Positions 11,752-21,549 are shown, numbered from the stretch's first letter. The stretch: DNA of 64,000 nt from Tritrichomonas musculus (GCA_039105265.1 JAPFFF010000049.1:620001-684000), one strand, 5' to 3'. Notes: generated by a model from the letters alone, not told the origin. A program made the numbers and translations.

Positions 11752-12302
11752 AGCGAATACTACTCAAGTTCAAAAATCGCAAATAAATCATTGATAAAAG
11801 ATTCATACAAATCGATGTCTTGATTTATAATAATATTCGTGATATCATAAGAAATAAATTTTTTTGTATTAATATATTCTTTTTGTTGATGGTTCTTTGC
11901 TTATTATAATTTTCCATTCGCATAGTCACTATACAATCTTGCAACTAAAAAATTATGAATGATATCATAAATGAATAATTTTAAACAAAGATATATAAAG
12001 AAATGATCTTTTTTTATTATTTTTACCTTTTATATTTATATTAAAACTATAAATTTATGATTTCATTCTTTTGAATAAAAATGGTAAATAATTTGACCTT
12101 TAATATTCTCTCCAAAATAATATATTTATTTTCTAGGCAAAGAAATGATTTTTAAAATTAATAAATTATAAATGCATTTATCATTCTTTAAATATTATCT
12201 TTTGCCTTTAGTATAACAATTTTTGTAGTCTTTTTGTTAAATAGTTCGTTTAACAAATAAGTCGTTTATAAAATAGTTCGTTTACATTAATAACCATTTA
12301 CT
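11752..12302. other. Intergenic DNA upstream of the transposase
   Basis: AT-rich DNA. On the minus strand a short stretch just inside the left edge (about 11757-11850) reads like the end of a protein (DIDLYESFINDLFAIFELE then stop), which may be the remnant of the host sequence into which the 85-bp foldback inserted. Nothing else is seen. Confidence 0.3.
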
Positions 12303-12310
12303 TCACTTAA
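12303..12310 (+). promoter_or_regulatory. Initiator-like (Inr) element
   Basis: TCACTT lies two bases before the ATG of the MULE transposase. The trichomonad Inr has the core TCA-pyrimidine-(T/A) and sits 5-20 bases before the start codon. The same word precedes the structural gene of Maverick D at 58357. Confidence 0.6.
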
Positions 12311-13005
12311 ATGAATGTTTGGACTCCGGAATTTCTCAATAAACTGGCTTTTCCTTCCAATGCCGAACTATTTAATTATCTCAAAATTGAAGCACTTAAA
12401 ACAGGATTTGTCCTATGCAGTCGCTCTTCCCTAATTGAACCGTATGGCCGCTTTTATTGTTCCAAAGGCCGGAAGACAGAAAAAGCAACAAATAAATGCA
12501 ATTGTACTTTTTCAATTTGCTCAACTCCAGAAAATAGAGATGGGAAATATTATTTCGTTGTAAGAATTGATTCCTCATTGAAACTTGAACACCAAAACCA
12601 TCAACCAAATCCAAGACTTTATACTTATTTATTATTGTCTGATGATATAAAAACTAGAATCCAAATGTTTCATGATGCAGGAGTTAAAACAACTCAAAGT
12701 CAAAAGATTTTATTGAAAATGAACATAGAAAACATATCCACATTACAGATTCAATCAGTCATAGAAAGAGAAACAATTGAAACATTCAACTTGGAGTCAG
12801 AAGAATTGGGACAATACATGAAATCAAAAGGTGGCATTACTCATTATTTAGATTTACCTTCAGATGATGGCAATACTACCAGAATTGCTGTGTTAACGAT
12901 TCATAAGGAAGAACTGGAAAATTTGGCCAACTTTGGTGATATCATTTTTGTAGATGGCACTCACTCAGCTCTTAAAATGAAGTGGGAAATATTACCATTA
13001 ACCTT
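12311..13005 (+). pseudogene. MULE (Mutator-like) transposase, front part
   Basis: DNA transposase of the Mutator-like superfamily, which excises and inserts element DNA. The N-terminal half (about residues 20-100) is a FAR1/WRKY-GCM1-like DNA-binding region with spaced Cys and His residues (for example CSKGRK, CNCTF, HQNHQPN). The catalytic core begins near residue 215 with IIFVDGTHSALKMKWEILPL, whose Asp is the first of the DDE/D triad and whose pattern (DGT, then W-E-x-x-P) is characteristic of MULEs. The frame then runs into unrelated DNA at 13006, where Maverick A begins AGTAGTAATATT. The remaining catalytic half is not seen after Maverick A, so the gene is dead here. Confidence 0.8.
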
Positions 13006-13500
13006 AGTAGTAATATTAAGCACAGCAGTCAGGTTTAAAGACCAAACTACTGGAAGGCACATACCTTACTTTACAGCGCGGCTCTCCGCGCTTAGGTCAG
13101 GTATGCAAAAAACAGTAGTGTACTTTTTATTGTTTTCAGCTGTGTTTCCATTACCGAACATACATAATTTAAATAATTTTCTGAAATTCCCAGCAAACTC
13201 CTCCAAAACCCTACCACATCTACAAATACAAATTTCTGAATTTTGGGCTATCTACCTTACATAGAAGATTACAACATGCGCAATAGGCAATCTACAATTT
13301 CACATTTTAAATTTTACATGATGAAACACGAAAAACTGACCTTCCTAAGATAGGTGCACAAACATGAAAACCCTAGAACGATTTTTGCAAAAAATAATAT
13401 TCACAAATGATATCACCATCTCTCATCACAAACGAGAATCACAAATTTATATTTCTTTTTTATTTTTCATTTTTCATTTTTTATTTCCATTTCACAAAAC
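13006..13500. repeat. Left end and leader of Maverick A
   Basis: This begins AGTAGTAATATTAAG. A GC-containing hairpin (GCGCGG...CCGCGC, near 13076-13092) is nested in a larger inverted pair, CATACCT...AGGTATG (13059-13107). The last 60 bases before the first gene hold several overlapping TCATTTTTCATT-like words, which resemble clustered Inr promoter elements. No partner terminal repeat was found at the other end of A. Confidence 0.55.
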
Positions 13501-13950
13501 ATGCGAGCACCAAAAGTATATGAGTATGTAAACAACCTTATTTCTATGTTACCAGAGCCAGAAAAGTTTCGTAATTGTGATTTCTCTATACTCTGTGAAA
13601 AGTTCCCCTTGATGATGAACATGAATAATTTTCGTGCAAAAGTTTTATACATAAGTCTGAAGAACACAAATAATGAAACTCTGAAGTTCTATCCTGATAA
13701 GATCACAGAACTGGGATTAGAAAACATAACAATAACAACAAACTTACGAAGGAGACTAACAATGAAAGCACAAGAATTTTTCATAAATGGTAATACAGAA
13801 CCACAAGAATACAAAGGAAATGACTTTTATCATTATAGTTTAGAGAGAAAAAGTATGTTTACGAAATCCAAAATCAAAGAACTTAGACAAAAATATAACT
13901 TAGTTGAACCTGAAATATTTGTAGGTCACCACCAGGAACTTATACTATAA
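13501..13950 (+). CDS. Conserved Maverick small protein, unknown function
   Basis: A 149-residue protein beginning MRAPKVYEYVNNLISML. A clear homologue lies in Maverick B at 35250-35702: shared positions include VY-YVNNLIS/VYDYINNIIS, CDFSILCEKFP/CNFAILCDKYP, AKVLYISLK/AKVIYISLK, EFFINGNTEPQ/EFFVNGSNLEQ and the final GHHQEL/GEHQEL. It is therefore a conserved component of these elements, though I do not recognise a domain. The ATG follows a run of Inr-like TCATTTTTCATT words. Its 3' end overlaps the convergent ATPase gene by 11 bp. Confidence 0.7.
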   Translation: MRAPKVYEYVNNLISMLPEPEKFRNCDFSILCEKFPLMMNMNNFRAKVLYISLKNTNNETLKFYPDKITELGLENITITTNLRRRLTMKAQEFFINGNTEPQEYKGNDFYHYSLERKSMFTKSKIKELRQKYNLVEPEIFVGHHQELIL

Positions 13951-14692
13951 TAAATCTGATATCATTTTCACGGACATTTACCAAAACAAAATCATGGTTC
14001 TTCATCATTTTGTACCGAAACCACAAATCTTCAAACTCTATTGGTAATGATACTTGTTGATAAACATAGTTTATTTTTTGTCTTGAGAATCCTGAGAAGA
14101 TAAAGAATGTTGTACAATTTGTCTTGAAATCTGTGGGTATTGATTTGAAAAATTGTACATTTATGTAAACTAGAGAATGTTTATGACGAAGTTGTGTAAT
14201 GTAGTTTGTAAAATAAGATGATTTTATAAGTTTACTTTTCACAAAATCTTCACAAAAGATAATAGTATTTAAAGGAGAATTTGGTTTACCGAGTTTTTTG
14301 ATATGCAAGAATTCAAACATCTGCTGAAGTTTATTATTGTCAATTGTTATTTTTGGAGTTGAACTATATTTGTCATATAGTTCTTTCCAAAGATCAAGTT
14401 CCTTTAGATATTTTTCAGCATTTGCATCTGAAACAACATGCACAGGTAATTTTATTAAATCTTGTTGTGCTTCAAAAGTACTATCATTGATACTACCATT
14501 CTTGCTGATATAAACTATAAGATGAAAATTGGAGTTTGGCAGTCTCGAAATCTGAATTATGTCTCTCAGCATTATATGAGTCTTTCCGCGACCCTGGTTT
14601 CCTACCAAAATATTTAGAGAATTGTAGTATGCAAAAATTCCTTCTGCTATTTTTGGCCAATAGAGTAAAATCAGGTATTGAATATGTATCAC
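13940..14692 (-). CDS. FtsK/HerA-type genome-packaging ATPase (Maverick A)
   Basis: P-loop ATPase of the A32/FtsK-HerA kind, which pumps DNA into capsids in Mavericks, adenovirus-like and large DNA viruses. The Walker A loop is GNQGRGKTH near residues 31-39 and the Walker B strand is NTIIFCEDF near residues 142-150. A downstream sensor-like region reads YINVQFFKSIPTDFKTNCTTFFIFSGFSRQ, matching the THYNITCIMAIQTIRFVHINAKRLATDIICYSG segment of the B enzyme in arrangement. The start is unclear. It converges with the preceding small gene. The protein is well diverged from the B and D ATPases. Confidence 0.75.
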   Translation of the reverse strand: MIHIQYLILLYWPKIAEGIFAYYNSLNILVGNQGRGKTHIMLRDIIQISRLPNSNFHLIVYISKNGSINDSTFEAQQDLIKLPVHVVSDANAEKYLKELDLWKELYDKYSSTPKITIDNNKLQQMFEFLHIKKLGKPNSPLNTIIFCEDFVKSKLIKSSYFTNYITQLRHKHSLVYINVQFFKSIPTDFKTNCTTFFIFSGFSRQKINYVYQQVSLPIEFEDLWFRYKMMKNHDFVLVNVRENDIRFIIV

Positions 14693-14874
14693 TTCGTGAT
14701 GTTGAAAATAAAACAGTCAGTGTATATATCAATCGATTTAAACATCAACATGATTTGCTTTAAATGAAACGAGTGGTAGAATATTACCAGTCGAAAAACA
14801 ATCAATGAAAATCAATTTATTTTTGATTGTTTTATTTTTAAATCACTTTTTTATCATCAATTCAAAAGGCTACA

Positions 14875-15630
14875 ATGTCAGCAACTAACAACCAAACAGC
14901 AACAGTTCAAGCCATCAACAATGATTATGAATATATTCAATATAACCAACATTTAAGAATCATTCATTCAAAACTGGATGATATGTATCAAATGCAATCA
15001 ATCATAACAGCTTGTCATTCAAATAAACAAGCTAAGCATTGGTTTGAGAACAAATCAACTCGAGAATTACTTGAAAATGGGTCGGTCGGAATTCCGACTA
15101 ACCAGAAATTATATGAAAATCGTCCTAATCTTCCAAATGAATTAAAAGGAACTTACATTCATCGATTACTTGTCAATCATGTTGCTATGTGGGCATCACC
15201 AAAATACACATGGGACATCATGAACTTACTTGATTCTCATTTTGAACGAGAACGCCAACAATTAACTGAAACAATTAATGAACAACGTCCTCGAATGGTT
15301 CCAGTCAATAGGGAATATGATTATAAATATTTGATTTGGAAAGAAACAATACCAAATGACAATGACAATGTTATTCTTCATTTAGTCCGTCGTCATAAGT
15401 CTAACTTTCGACAAATCATCAATCATTACCGTAATGAAGAAGAAAGATGGTATTTCAAAGATAATTTACCAATAGCGATGAGTCCAAACAAAGACATCAA
15501 AAGTATTGTCAAACGAACATTTGGAGCTGCAGAGTATGATATTAATATGTGTACAATAAGAATTCAAACAAGACATCTGGAACAATTACACACACTCATT
15601 GATGAATATTTCAATCAATTTCAATCATAA
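14875..15630 (+). CDS. KilA-N domain protein
   Basis: A 251-residue protein with a KilA-N DNA-binding domain near residues 20-120: YIQYNQHL..., WFENKSTRELLEN, then GTYIHRLLVNHVAMWASPKYTWDIMNLL, which is the conserved 'IH..L....A.W.SP.......' core of the family. KilA-N proteins are common in large DNA viruses and phages and are expanded in Trichomonas. The C-terminal half (EYDYKYLIWKETIPNDNDNVILHLVRRHK... and FKDNLPIAMSPNKDIKSIVK) looks like an MSV199 or T5orf172-type partner domain, but I am not sure which. It probably acts as a DNA-binding regulator. The start follows a TCATCAATTCA promoter-like stretch. Confidence 0.75.
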   Translation: MSATNNQTATVQAINNDYEYIQYNQHLRIIHSKLDDMYQMQSIITACHSNKQAKHWFENKSTRELLENGSVGIPTNQKLYENRPNLPNELKGTYIHRLLVNHVAMWASPKYTWDIMNLLDSHFERERQQLTETINEQRPRMVPVNREYDYKYLIWKETIPNDNDNVILHLVRRHKSNFRQIINHYRNEEERWYFKDNLPIAMSPNKDIKSIVKRTFGAAEYDINMCTIRIQTRHLEQLHTLIDEYFNQFQS

Positions 15631-15721
15631 ATGAATAAAAATAAATGACTCATTTACATGTTTTTATTTTTGTACTCCAATGAATTGAACAAAAAAAATA
15701 TAGAACTTCTGGAAACAAAAA

Positions 15722-15859
15722 CCCACAAAGAACCGTCATTCAGTGTTATTATTAAAGTAATATGTATAAAGATTATTAATGTAAAGAGTACGGTGTATTT
15801 TGACGGTTCTTTGTGGGAACACGTAAAGTGTTTTTAGTTTTTTGACGGTTCTTTGTGGG
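15722..15859. repeat. Inverted 17-base word CCCACAAAGAACCGTCA, three copies
   Basis: One copy lies at 15722-15738 on the + strand and two inverted copies at 15801-15817 and 15843-15859 (TGACGGTTCTTTGTGGG). The first pair could form a stem with a 62-base loop after the KilA-N gene, so it could act in 3'-end formation. It may equally be a small foldback repeat. Confidence 0.75.
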
Positions 15860-16002
15860 AAACCATTTATAATAGTTTTTTTTCATGAATTGTTTTAATG
15901 TATACGGGTTGTACATTCTGCCTCTCTTATATTATTATCTTTCGAATCCAGCGGTTGCTTTCTACATTTTCTAGGATAATATATAAAATAATACAGAAAA
16001 GT

Positions 16003-16075
16003 GTCATGTATGTGAATCGAACCTACCACCTTTACAAGGTCTCTGTAGACGCAATACCCATCATGCCATATCATT
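16003..16075 (-). tRNA. Decayed tRNA-like sequence with Pol III A and B boxes
   Basis: On the minus strand a B box GGTTCGATTC (16014-16023) and an A box TGGCATGATGG (16058-16068) are separated by 34 bases, the spacing of a real tRNA. Between them is an anticodon-arm-like ACCTTGTAAAGGT, which could present GTA (Tyr) or TGT (Thr). The T stem and acceptor stem do not pair well, so this is probably a tRNA pseudogene or a tRNA-derived retroposon head rather than a working gene. It lies in a gene gap of Maverick A. Confidence 0.3.
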
Positions 16076-16274
16076 GCCGTATAATAATAGTTTTCATTTA
16101 CAGATTTATATTTAAATGGTTATATACTATATTGGTTTACTCTTTTATAGCAATATTAGCGAAAAATTTTTCGAGAACTTTTTCTGAAGAAAAATTATTT
16201 TTGACCAGATATGTATTGAAATCATGAATTAATAAATAAATGAACAAAAATAAAATGAAAATCAATCAATTGAT

Positions 16275-18128
16275 TTACTCTTTGAATACAGCTAATGTTC
16301 TTTCATCAATGATGCTTGTAATGATACCCACTGTCATGCGTTTTATTTTTGATGTTATTGCTGTATCACCTGAAAGAACTTTCAGCTTATTGTCTTCATT
16401 ATCGATAAACACCTCATCACCAATACCATAACATGATGAATCATTGACTTTCACAAGATAATCACCATGACTTGAGAATGTGATACATTTATTTTGTTCA
16501 TCGATTCTCACACATATACCGACATACTCCTTCCATGTTCCTGATGTCTTGACACTACAAATACAATCAGTTGTATCATCTGCTGTTGAAGGTATCCATT
16601 CATCACCAAATTGTTTGTAAACCTTACCTGTCATATACACTGGAGAACCTATAACGAAATCATTAACAGAGTTCATTGATGATTCAATCGGAGAGTAATG
16701 TGTGATTGTTGTGTTTGATTGCGTACCGTAAATAGCAGCCTTGAATTTTGCTAAATATGCTGGTACCATGATTTGTCTTGAATATATTTGTCTAGCATCT
16801 AATAATTCTTGAGTAGTTGTCCAATAATATTCAGCCATTGGGACACTATATGTAAGTGGTCTTCCTGATGATAAATCAAGAATTTCTTCATAATACGCTG
16901 AATATTGGAAATTATCAAAATATATAGTTCTTTGATATAATAATATTACTATGTTATGAGGATTTGCAGCTGTATCATAAAATAATATCCTTATTTCATT
17001 TCTTTCTGCATGATTTCCGACTATGTATTCCAGTTTAATTGCGTTATTTATAATTTTTAGATATTGAATTGATATATCAGCACCCTCCGTAAATGGACCG
17101 CAATCAATTGCACATTTTTTTATTAGTTGTTCTTCTGTTATGACATTTGACTTCAAAGCATATTTATTATCACATTCTGATTTAGTTAAATATTCAGCTA
17201 AACATTCAGGTATTTGACATTTAAATACAACTCCAGATAATATTAATGAAGCTAGATTAGTTATTGGTTTCTCATTTTTTTCGAATATACCATACAATTC
17301 ATTATAATAAAATCTATCGAAATCAGTAGTTTCAAGTGAATTATTTATTAAATCAGCTGAAGTATAAACATTGTTTGTTAATAATTCATTTAATGAACTT
17401 TTCAATGCATACTTACCTTCTGCAACTGTTTTCGTTTCATACTTATCTAATTCATAAGCCAATTCATCCTCATCAACAAACTTCTCATCAGCTTGTGCAC
17501 TAGTATAATAAGCTGTCAAGTCAACAGGTTCTGGTATATCCGTCTTCAAAACATAAGTGTTCGACACATATCTTGCCGAATAAGCGTTTCTGTCTGTTGG
17601 TTCGATAGTTTTGGTAATTGAACACAATAAAACTTCTGGTGTTTCACCTGTTCCTGGATTTATTAATTCATGGCTGTCATACAAAAACCAAAGACTTGAA
17701 TCACTTCCTTCCATCCACATTATCTGAGAGGGTTGTTCATCATCATCGTTATTGTACGAATAATCTACGTGAACATAATGACCAGTATAAAAACTGTCTG
17801 ATAAAACAATATCCAACCCGTATTGCTCTATCATTTCATGATATGTGTCGTAATCCAAATCAGGAATTGTATTATTGACGATTTTGAATTGAATAGTTGT
17901 TTGCCCCTCAATAATTTCTGGGATTTCACTCTTCATTGCTATTTCATCTGTCCCGTCTTCAGCCAAAATTGATATAATATAAACAATTGGTCCTTTACAA
18001 TGTGTTGTCGAATTTTCTAGCAGTAATGTACCATCATACTTCCAAAACAAACTGTATTTAGTACCTTCAACATCAATGAAGTTATTACACCAATATCCTA
18101 GTGAACTAATATTACCAGTTATGAACAC
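16275..18128 (-). CDS. Fibre-like structural protein of Maverick A (large)
   Basis: A 617-residue frame rich in phage-tail-fibre-like words: YYTSAQADEKFVDEDE, VAEGKYALKSSLNELL, LTKSECDNKYALKSNV. Such 'Y-T-x-x-x-A-D-x-K-Y-A-L-K-S' repeats are typical of trimeric tail fibres and adhesins of phages. The last 130 residues (SPVYMTGKVYKQFGD..., GIGDEVFIDNEDNKLKVL..., MTVGIITSIIDERTLAVF) resemble beta-rich head-fibre or knob domains. The likely role is a capsid spike or host-attachment protein; this is inference. A 143-bp block (17407-17549) is nearly identical to one in the neighbouring gene at 18481-18623. The start is uncertain. Confidence 0.55.
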   Translation of the reverse strand: MFITGNISSLGYWCNNFIDVEGTKYSLFWKYDGTLLLENSTTHCKGPIVYIISILAEDGTDEIAMKSEIPEIIEGQTTIQFKIVNNTIPDLDYDTYHEMIEQYGLDIVLSDSFYTGHYVHVDYSYNNDDDEQPSQIMWMEGSDSSLWFLYDSHELINPGTGETPEVLLCSITKTIEPTDRNAYSARYVSNTYVLKTDIPEPVDLTAYYTSAQADEKFVDEDELAYELDKYETKTVAEGKYALKSSLNELLTNNVYTSADLINNSLETTDFDRFYYNELYGIFEKNEKPITNLASLILSGVVFKCQIPECLAEYLTKSECDNKYALKSNVITEEQLIKKCAIDCGPFTEGADISIQYLKIINNAIKLEYIVGNHAERNEIRILFYDTAANPHNIVILLYQRTIYFDNFQYSAYYEEILDLSSGRPLTYSVPMAEYYWTTTQELLDARQIYSRQIMVPAYLAKFKAAIYGTQSNTTITHYSPIESSMNSVNDFVIGSPVYMTGKVYKQFGDEWIPSTADDTTDCICSVKTSGTWKEYVGICVRIDEQNKCITFSSHGDYLVKVNDSSCYGIGDEVFIDNEDNKLKVLSGDTAITSKIKRMTVGIITSIIDERTLAVFKE

Positions 18129-18137
18129 ATAATCATA

Positions 18138-18917
18138 TTAAATAGCATTATATCTAAATTTGATGAAACATTTTTCATAAACATGATGACAAATACCGTT
18201 TTCATCTATACTTCTATCAATTTCGAGTTGATTTAACTTTGTTATACTTAAATCATTCATTTTACGATACTCGCTTAAGTTCGTAGGCTTTGCATATTCA
18301 TCAAGATTAATCAAATTCATTACTTTAGTTACTGCCATGGATGATAATATATATGATGCTTGTGCTGATAGCGGTTTATCATCATTCAACAATTTCTGTT
18401 GAACTTCTTCTGTTGGTTCTTCATTCGGATTCAATTGTAGTTCATTATTTTTGAGTACTTCTGGAATATCTGTTTTCAAAGCATACTTACCTTCTGTAAC
18501 TGTTTTCGTTTCATACTTATCTAATTCATAAGCAAATTCATCCTCATCAACAAACTTCTCATCAGCTTGTGCACTAGTATAATACGGTGTCAAGTCAACA
18601 GGTTCTGGTATATCACTCTTCAATGCATATCCTTTTAATGATTCATTTATTTTTGTCGTCAATGATTCTTCATTAATCAAGTCATCAGGTATATCAGTTG
18701 ATAAAGCGGAATTGTTGATAACATAATCACGCAATCCGTTAACAGCTTCATTCAATTGTTCCTCTGTGATTCCATGACCGTTTGAACCTCCTACGTTTCC
18801 ATTCGATGTATCACCTTTGATAACATAATTGTCGACATATCTTTTGATGTATTCGTTAATCAATCCGTCAATAGTATTTGTTTTTGTTATGTGCCCGCTC
18901 TGCTCAATCGTAAACAT
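18138..18917 (-). CDS. Fibre-like structural protein of Maverick A (small)
   Basis: A 259-residue protein beginning MFTIEQSGHITKTNTIDGLI. It has the same tail-fibre-like words as its downstream neighbour (LTPYYTSAQADEKFVDEDE, YALKTDIPE, YALKSDIPE) and a Gly/Asn-rich hinge near residue 40-55. It ends about 10 bp before the larger fibre frame, on the same strand, suggesting one module of two paralogous fibre genes. It is divergent from the 123-residue acidic gene, with only 22 bp between the two starts, so the two share one promoter region. Confidence 0.6.
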   Translation of the reverse strand: MFTIEQSGHITKTNTIDGLINEYIKRYVDNYVIKGDTSNGNVGGSNGHGITEEQLNEAVNGLRDYVINNSALSTDIPDDLINEESLTTKINESLKGYALKSDIPEPVDLTPYYTSAQADEKFVDEDEFAYELDKYETKTVTEGKYALKTDIPEVLKNNELQLNPNEEPTEEVQQKLLNDDKPLSAQASYILSSMAVTKVMNLINLDEYAKPTNLSEYRKMNDLSITKLNQLEIDRSIDENGICHHVYEKCFIKFRYNAI

Positions 18918-18939
18918 TCAATTTATTAGAAACTAAACA

Positions 18940-19311
18940 ATGTCAAAACAAGACAAAAATAATTCATCTGATAGTTTTGATTTAGATTTGAGCAATATTG
19001 ATGATGAAACTATATTTGACAGTGAGGTATCTAAACCTGATGATGATGATGAAATAGAAGACCCGATAGATTATTTTAAGAACACATTTCTCAGTACATA
19101 CAAACTAGAACACCCCAATGATTTAATTAATTTGTTGTATCAAATACAAAACAATGAATATACAGGAAGAAGTGTGGGAAAGATTCGTGAAATGAAAGTC
19201 AAGTTTCGTCGATTTGTTTCATTGATGAACAAAATCAATGCAGGTATTAAAAGCAAAGGCAATCAATTCCTTAGTTTAAGAGAGTACACACAAGATAAAA
19301 AAAAGTCTTGA
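18940..19311 (+). CDS. Acidic small protein, unknown (Maverick A)
   Basis: A 123-residue protein with an acidic, Ser/Asp-rich N-terminal half (SSDSFDLDLSNIDDETIF, DDDDEIED) and a basic C-terminal half (GKIREMKVKFRRF, YTQDKKKS). The charge split would suit a scaffold or DNA-bridging role, but no domain is recognised. It starts 22 bp from the divergent fibre gene and is followed closely by the 584-residue frame on the same strand. Confidence 0.55.
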   Translation: MSKQDKNNSSDSFDLDLSNIDDETIFDSEVSKPDDDDEIEDPIDYFKNTFLSTYKLEHPNDLINLLYQIQNNEYTGRSVGKIREMKVKFRRFVSLMNKINAGIKSKGNQFLSLREYTQDKKKS

Positions 19312-19351
19312 TACAATTATCAATTACTTCAATATTGTTGTCAACGATGAT

Positions 19352-21106
19352 TTGAATTATAGTTCTGATGGTTTTCGTTCATCACCCATCAAACCACCGA
19401 GAAAGAGTCAAACACCACAAACCAACAAAGGAAGAAGAAAGAGAACAAGCATACATGAACCAACACCTGACAGCAATAAACGAAGAACACCAAGAAGAAA
19501 ACGCATAACTCCGAGTGATTCTGATGAATTACTGAATACAAGTTTTTTGGAGCAAGATGATTCCCTGCCATCAATATCATTTAACTTCCCAGAATTAGAA
19601 GAAGAAGATAACCTTTCATCCTTGTTGTTATCTCCTTATGATTTGGTAGATGATGACATTGAATTGCTCAAGCAATTAGGCTATAATCAACCATGGCTCA
19701 ATGTACTACCAAGATGTTATGAAGCAGCAAAGAAACCACAAAACAAACTTGATGAACAAGCAAAGAAAAACGTTGATGCATTACATCAAACACTTGAAAC
19801 TATTAGAGATAATATGAAGAGAAACATTGATATAACCAATGAACGAAAATCAATTACAGGCTTATCATCATTCTTCAGAGTGTTTGACACAATCATTAAT
19901 AAAAAACCTATCAAAGGCTCTGATGTCATACAACCAATCAAACCACCATCAATGAAACCAGTCCCATTTGTGAAACCAAATGATGCTGTTAATAATTTTT
20001 ATGCATCTAAAAGAGACATGACAGACGCAGACGATTTTTCGCAGTCATTTGTTTTCGATAGAGATGATGGTGATGACCTCAATCAAACATTTACTGATTA
20101 CGCTAAACAAGCAAATAAACCAAAGAATCATGGCAAGTTCTTTGATGATGGTGATAAAGTTGAATTCAATCAAAAAATATTTAAACCTGGAAATCCATTT
20201 GCACAAAAAATATCCGATGATGAAATCAATGCTTTAATTAAAAAAGCTAAAGCAGCAACAGTAAGAGGTAAGCGCGAGGACAGAGATGCACCAACCGTTC
20301 TTGAAAACATCGATAGAGATTTCACAAACCTTAACATACAATCACCCGCCAAGAGTTCAACATACTATAAACAAAACTTTCTTGATTTAATCATTAATGG
20401 AAATTATAGAATCAAATACATTCCTGCTGCCTCAACCAGAGACCAAGCAACAATTTACTGTCATACACATCTCGACCAAGATGGAAAACCAAAATATCGT
20501 TTACTTCCTACAAACGGAATGGACCCAAATGGTGAAGCAATAACAGACCTGAACGGAGACAAGATTGATGATATTGTATTAGTTGATAAGAAAGGAGTGC
20601 CACAAGTCATAAACGGTTATAAACTTGTATTTGCTTCTCCTTATAAGAAAGTATGGAAGACTGTTGTCAAATCAGCAGAAGAAAGGAAAGCTAAACCGTT
20701 CAATGTTTGGCTCAATGAACAATTCAATAAATCAAAGGATTCCGTAGATTGGGAGAAAGGCGAATATATTATTAATCCAAATAAAGACATCCAGAAATAT
20801 ACAGAATACTATCACAATGAACTCGGTTTAGGAAAGCCAAAAGTCAGCAAACGATTGAGTCCTTCATCATATTGGTCAAGCTATTTCGCAAAGGTTTGGA
20901 AAGTCTTCTGGCAATTATTCCCACAATTCAAACCATTAACAAGAATCATTTCATACCTTTCAGTTTCAAATGTTTTGTTTTGTATATGCTTTGATAACAA
21001 TGTCAAGAAAGAGATTGAAAAAGGCGGACAGCCAATGAACTACATTCAATGGTTGGCATGGAAGAAAATCAACAAATCAAAGTACAATCAAATGATTGGT
21101 AAGTGA
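19352..21106 (+). CDS. Large structural-type protein, unknown (Maverick A)
   Basis: A 584-residue frame. Residues 1-60 are basic and Ser/Pro-rich (PPRKSQTPQTNKGRRKRTS, RRTPRRKR), suited to binding DNA. The middle is acidic and flexible. A folded C-terminal part from about residue 340 contains DLNGDKIDDIVLVDKKG followed by INGYKLVF, a D-x-N-G-D loop like those of calcium-binding or FG-GAP-type repeats; similar stretches occur in virion proteins of large DNA viruses, to my recollection. Near the end is an aromatic, possibly membrane-associated stretch (SYFAKVWKVFWQLFPQF...YLSVSNVLFCICF). The start is uncertain. A role as a virion core protein is inference. Confidence 0.5.
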   Translation: MNYSSDGFRSSPIKPPRKSQTPQTNKGRRKRTSIHEPTPDSNKRRTPRRKRITPSDSDELLNTSFLEQDDSLPSISFNFPELEEEDNLSSLLLSPYDLVDDDIELLKQLGYNQPWLNVLPRCYEAAKKPQNKLDEQAKKNVDALHQTLETIRDNMKRNIDITNERKSITGLSSFFRVFDTIINKKPIKGSDVIQPIKPPSMKPVPFVKPNDAVNNFYASKRDMTDADDFSQSFVFDRDDGDDLNQTFTDYAKQANKPKNHGKFFDDGDKVEFNQKIFKPGNPFAQKISDDEINALIKKAKAATVRGKREDRDAPTVLENIDRDFTNLNIQSPAKSSTYYKQNFLDLIINGNYRIKYIPAASTRDQATIYCHTHLDQDGKPKYRLLPTNGMDPNGEAITDLNGDKIDDIVLVDKKGVPQVINGYKLVFASPYKKVWKTVVKSAEERKAKPFNVWLNEQFNKSKDSVDWEKGEYIINPNKDIQKYTEYYHNELGLGKPKVSKRLSPSSYWSSYFAKVWKVFWQLFPQFKPLTRIISYLSVSNVLFCICFDNNVKKEIEKGGQPMNYIQWLAWKKINKSKYNQMIGK

Positions 21107-21496
21107 ATGACAACATTCATCAATAATTTGTCAAAGGTCATTAACTTTGAAAACGGTGAATTCAATCCTAATAGGAGTGCTTGGGAAGGAATGCCAATCG
21201 CTTTCATTCAATCAATGGAATCATTGATACTATCATACTTAGTAAATGTCAGTATGAATGACAAGCAGAGAGCCCAAAAACTAGCTGAAAAGACTCAATT
21301 AGCTGCTGAAATACCAACAGAAGAGATAAGAGAAAATAAAGAAGAATATAATCGAATAATCAACAACTTGATTGATAAAAACTATGGTCAACAATGTGGA
21401 TATCTCAAATATAAGGAAAAATTATATGCACAGAAGAAAGACCAATTAAGTAAGGCAAACAGATACGATATTGATATATTTCAAGAAGAAGCATGA
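21107..21496 (+). CDS. Small protein abutting the 584-residue gene (Maverick A)
   Basis: A 129-residue protein, MTTFINNLSKVINFENGEFNPNRSAW..., mostly helical with a charged C-terminal half (EEIRENKEEYNRIINNLIDK). Its ATG immediately follows the stop codon of the preceding gene, with no gap, so the two must share a transcript or have a promoter inside the upstream coding region. No family recognised. Confidence 0.55.
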   Translation: MTTFINNLSKVINFENGEFNPNRSAWEGMPIAFIQSMESLILSYLVNVSMNDKQRAQKLAEKTQLAAEIPTEEIRENKEEYNRIINNLIDKNYGQQCGYLKYKEKLYAQKKDQLSKANRYDIDIFQEEA

Positions 21497-21549
21497 ATCA
21501 GAGAATAAAAATAAATGAAATGATATTCATTGAATCATGTTGATTACTT

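Noticed and set aside
15898-16227. A 109-codon frame with aromatic residues
   Set aside because: It runs across the tRNA-like segment on the opposite strand and has no protein motif.
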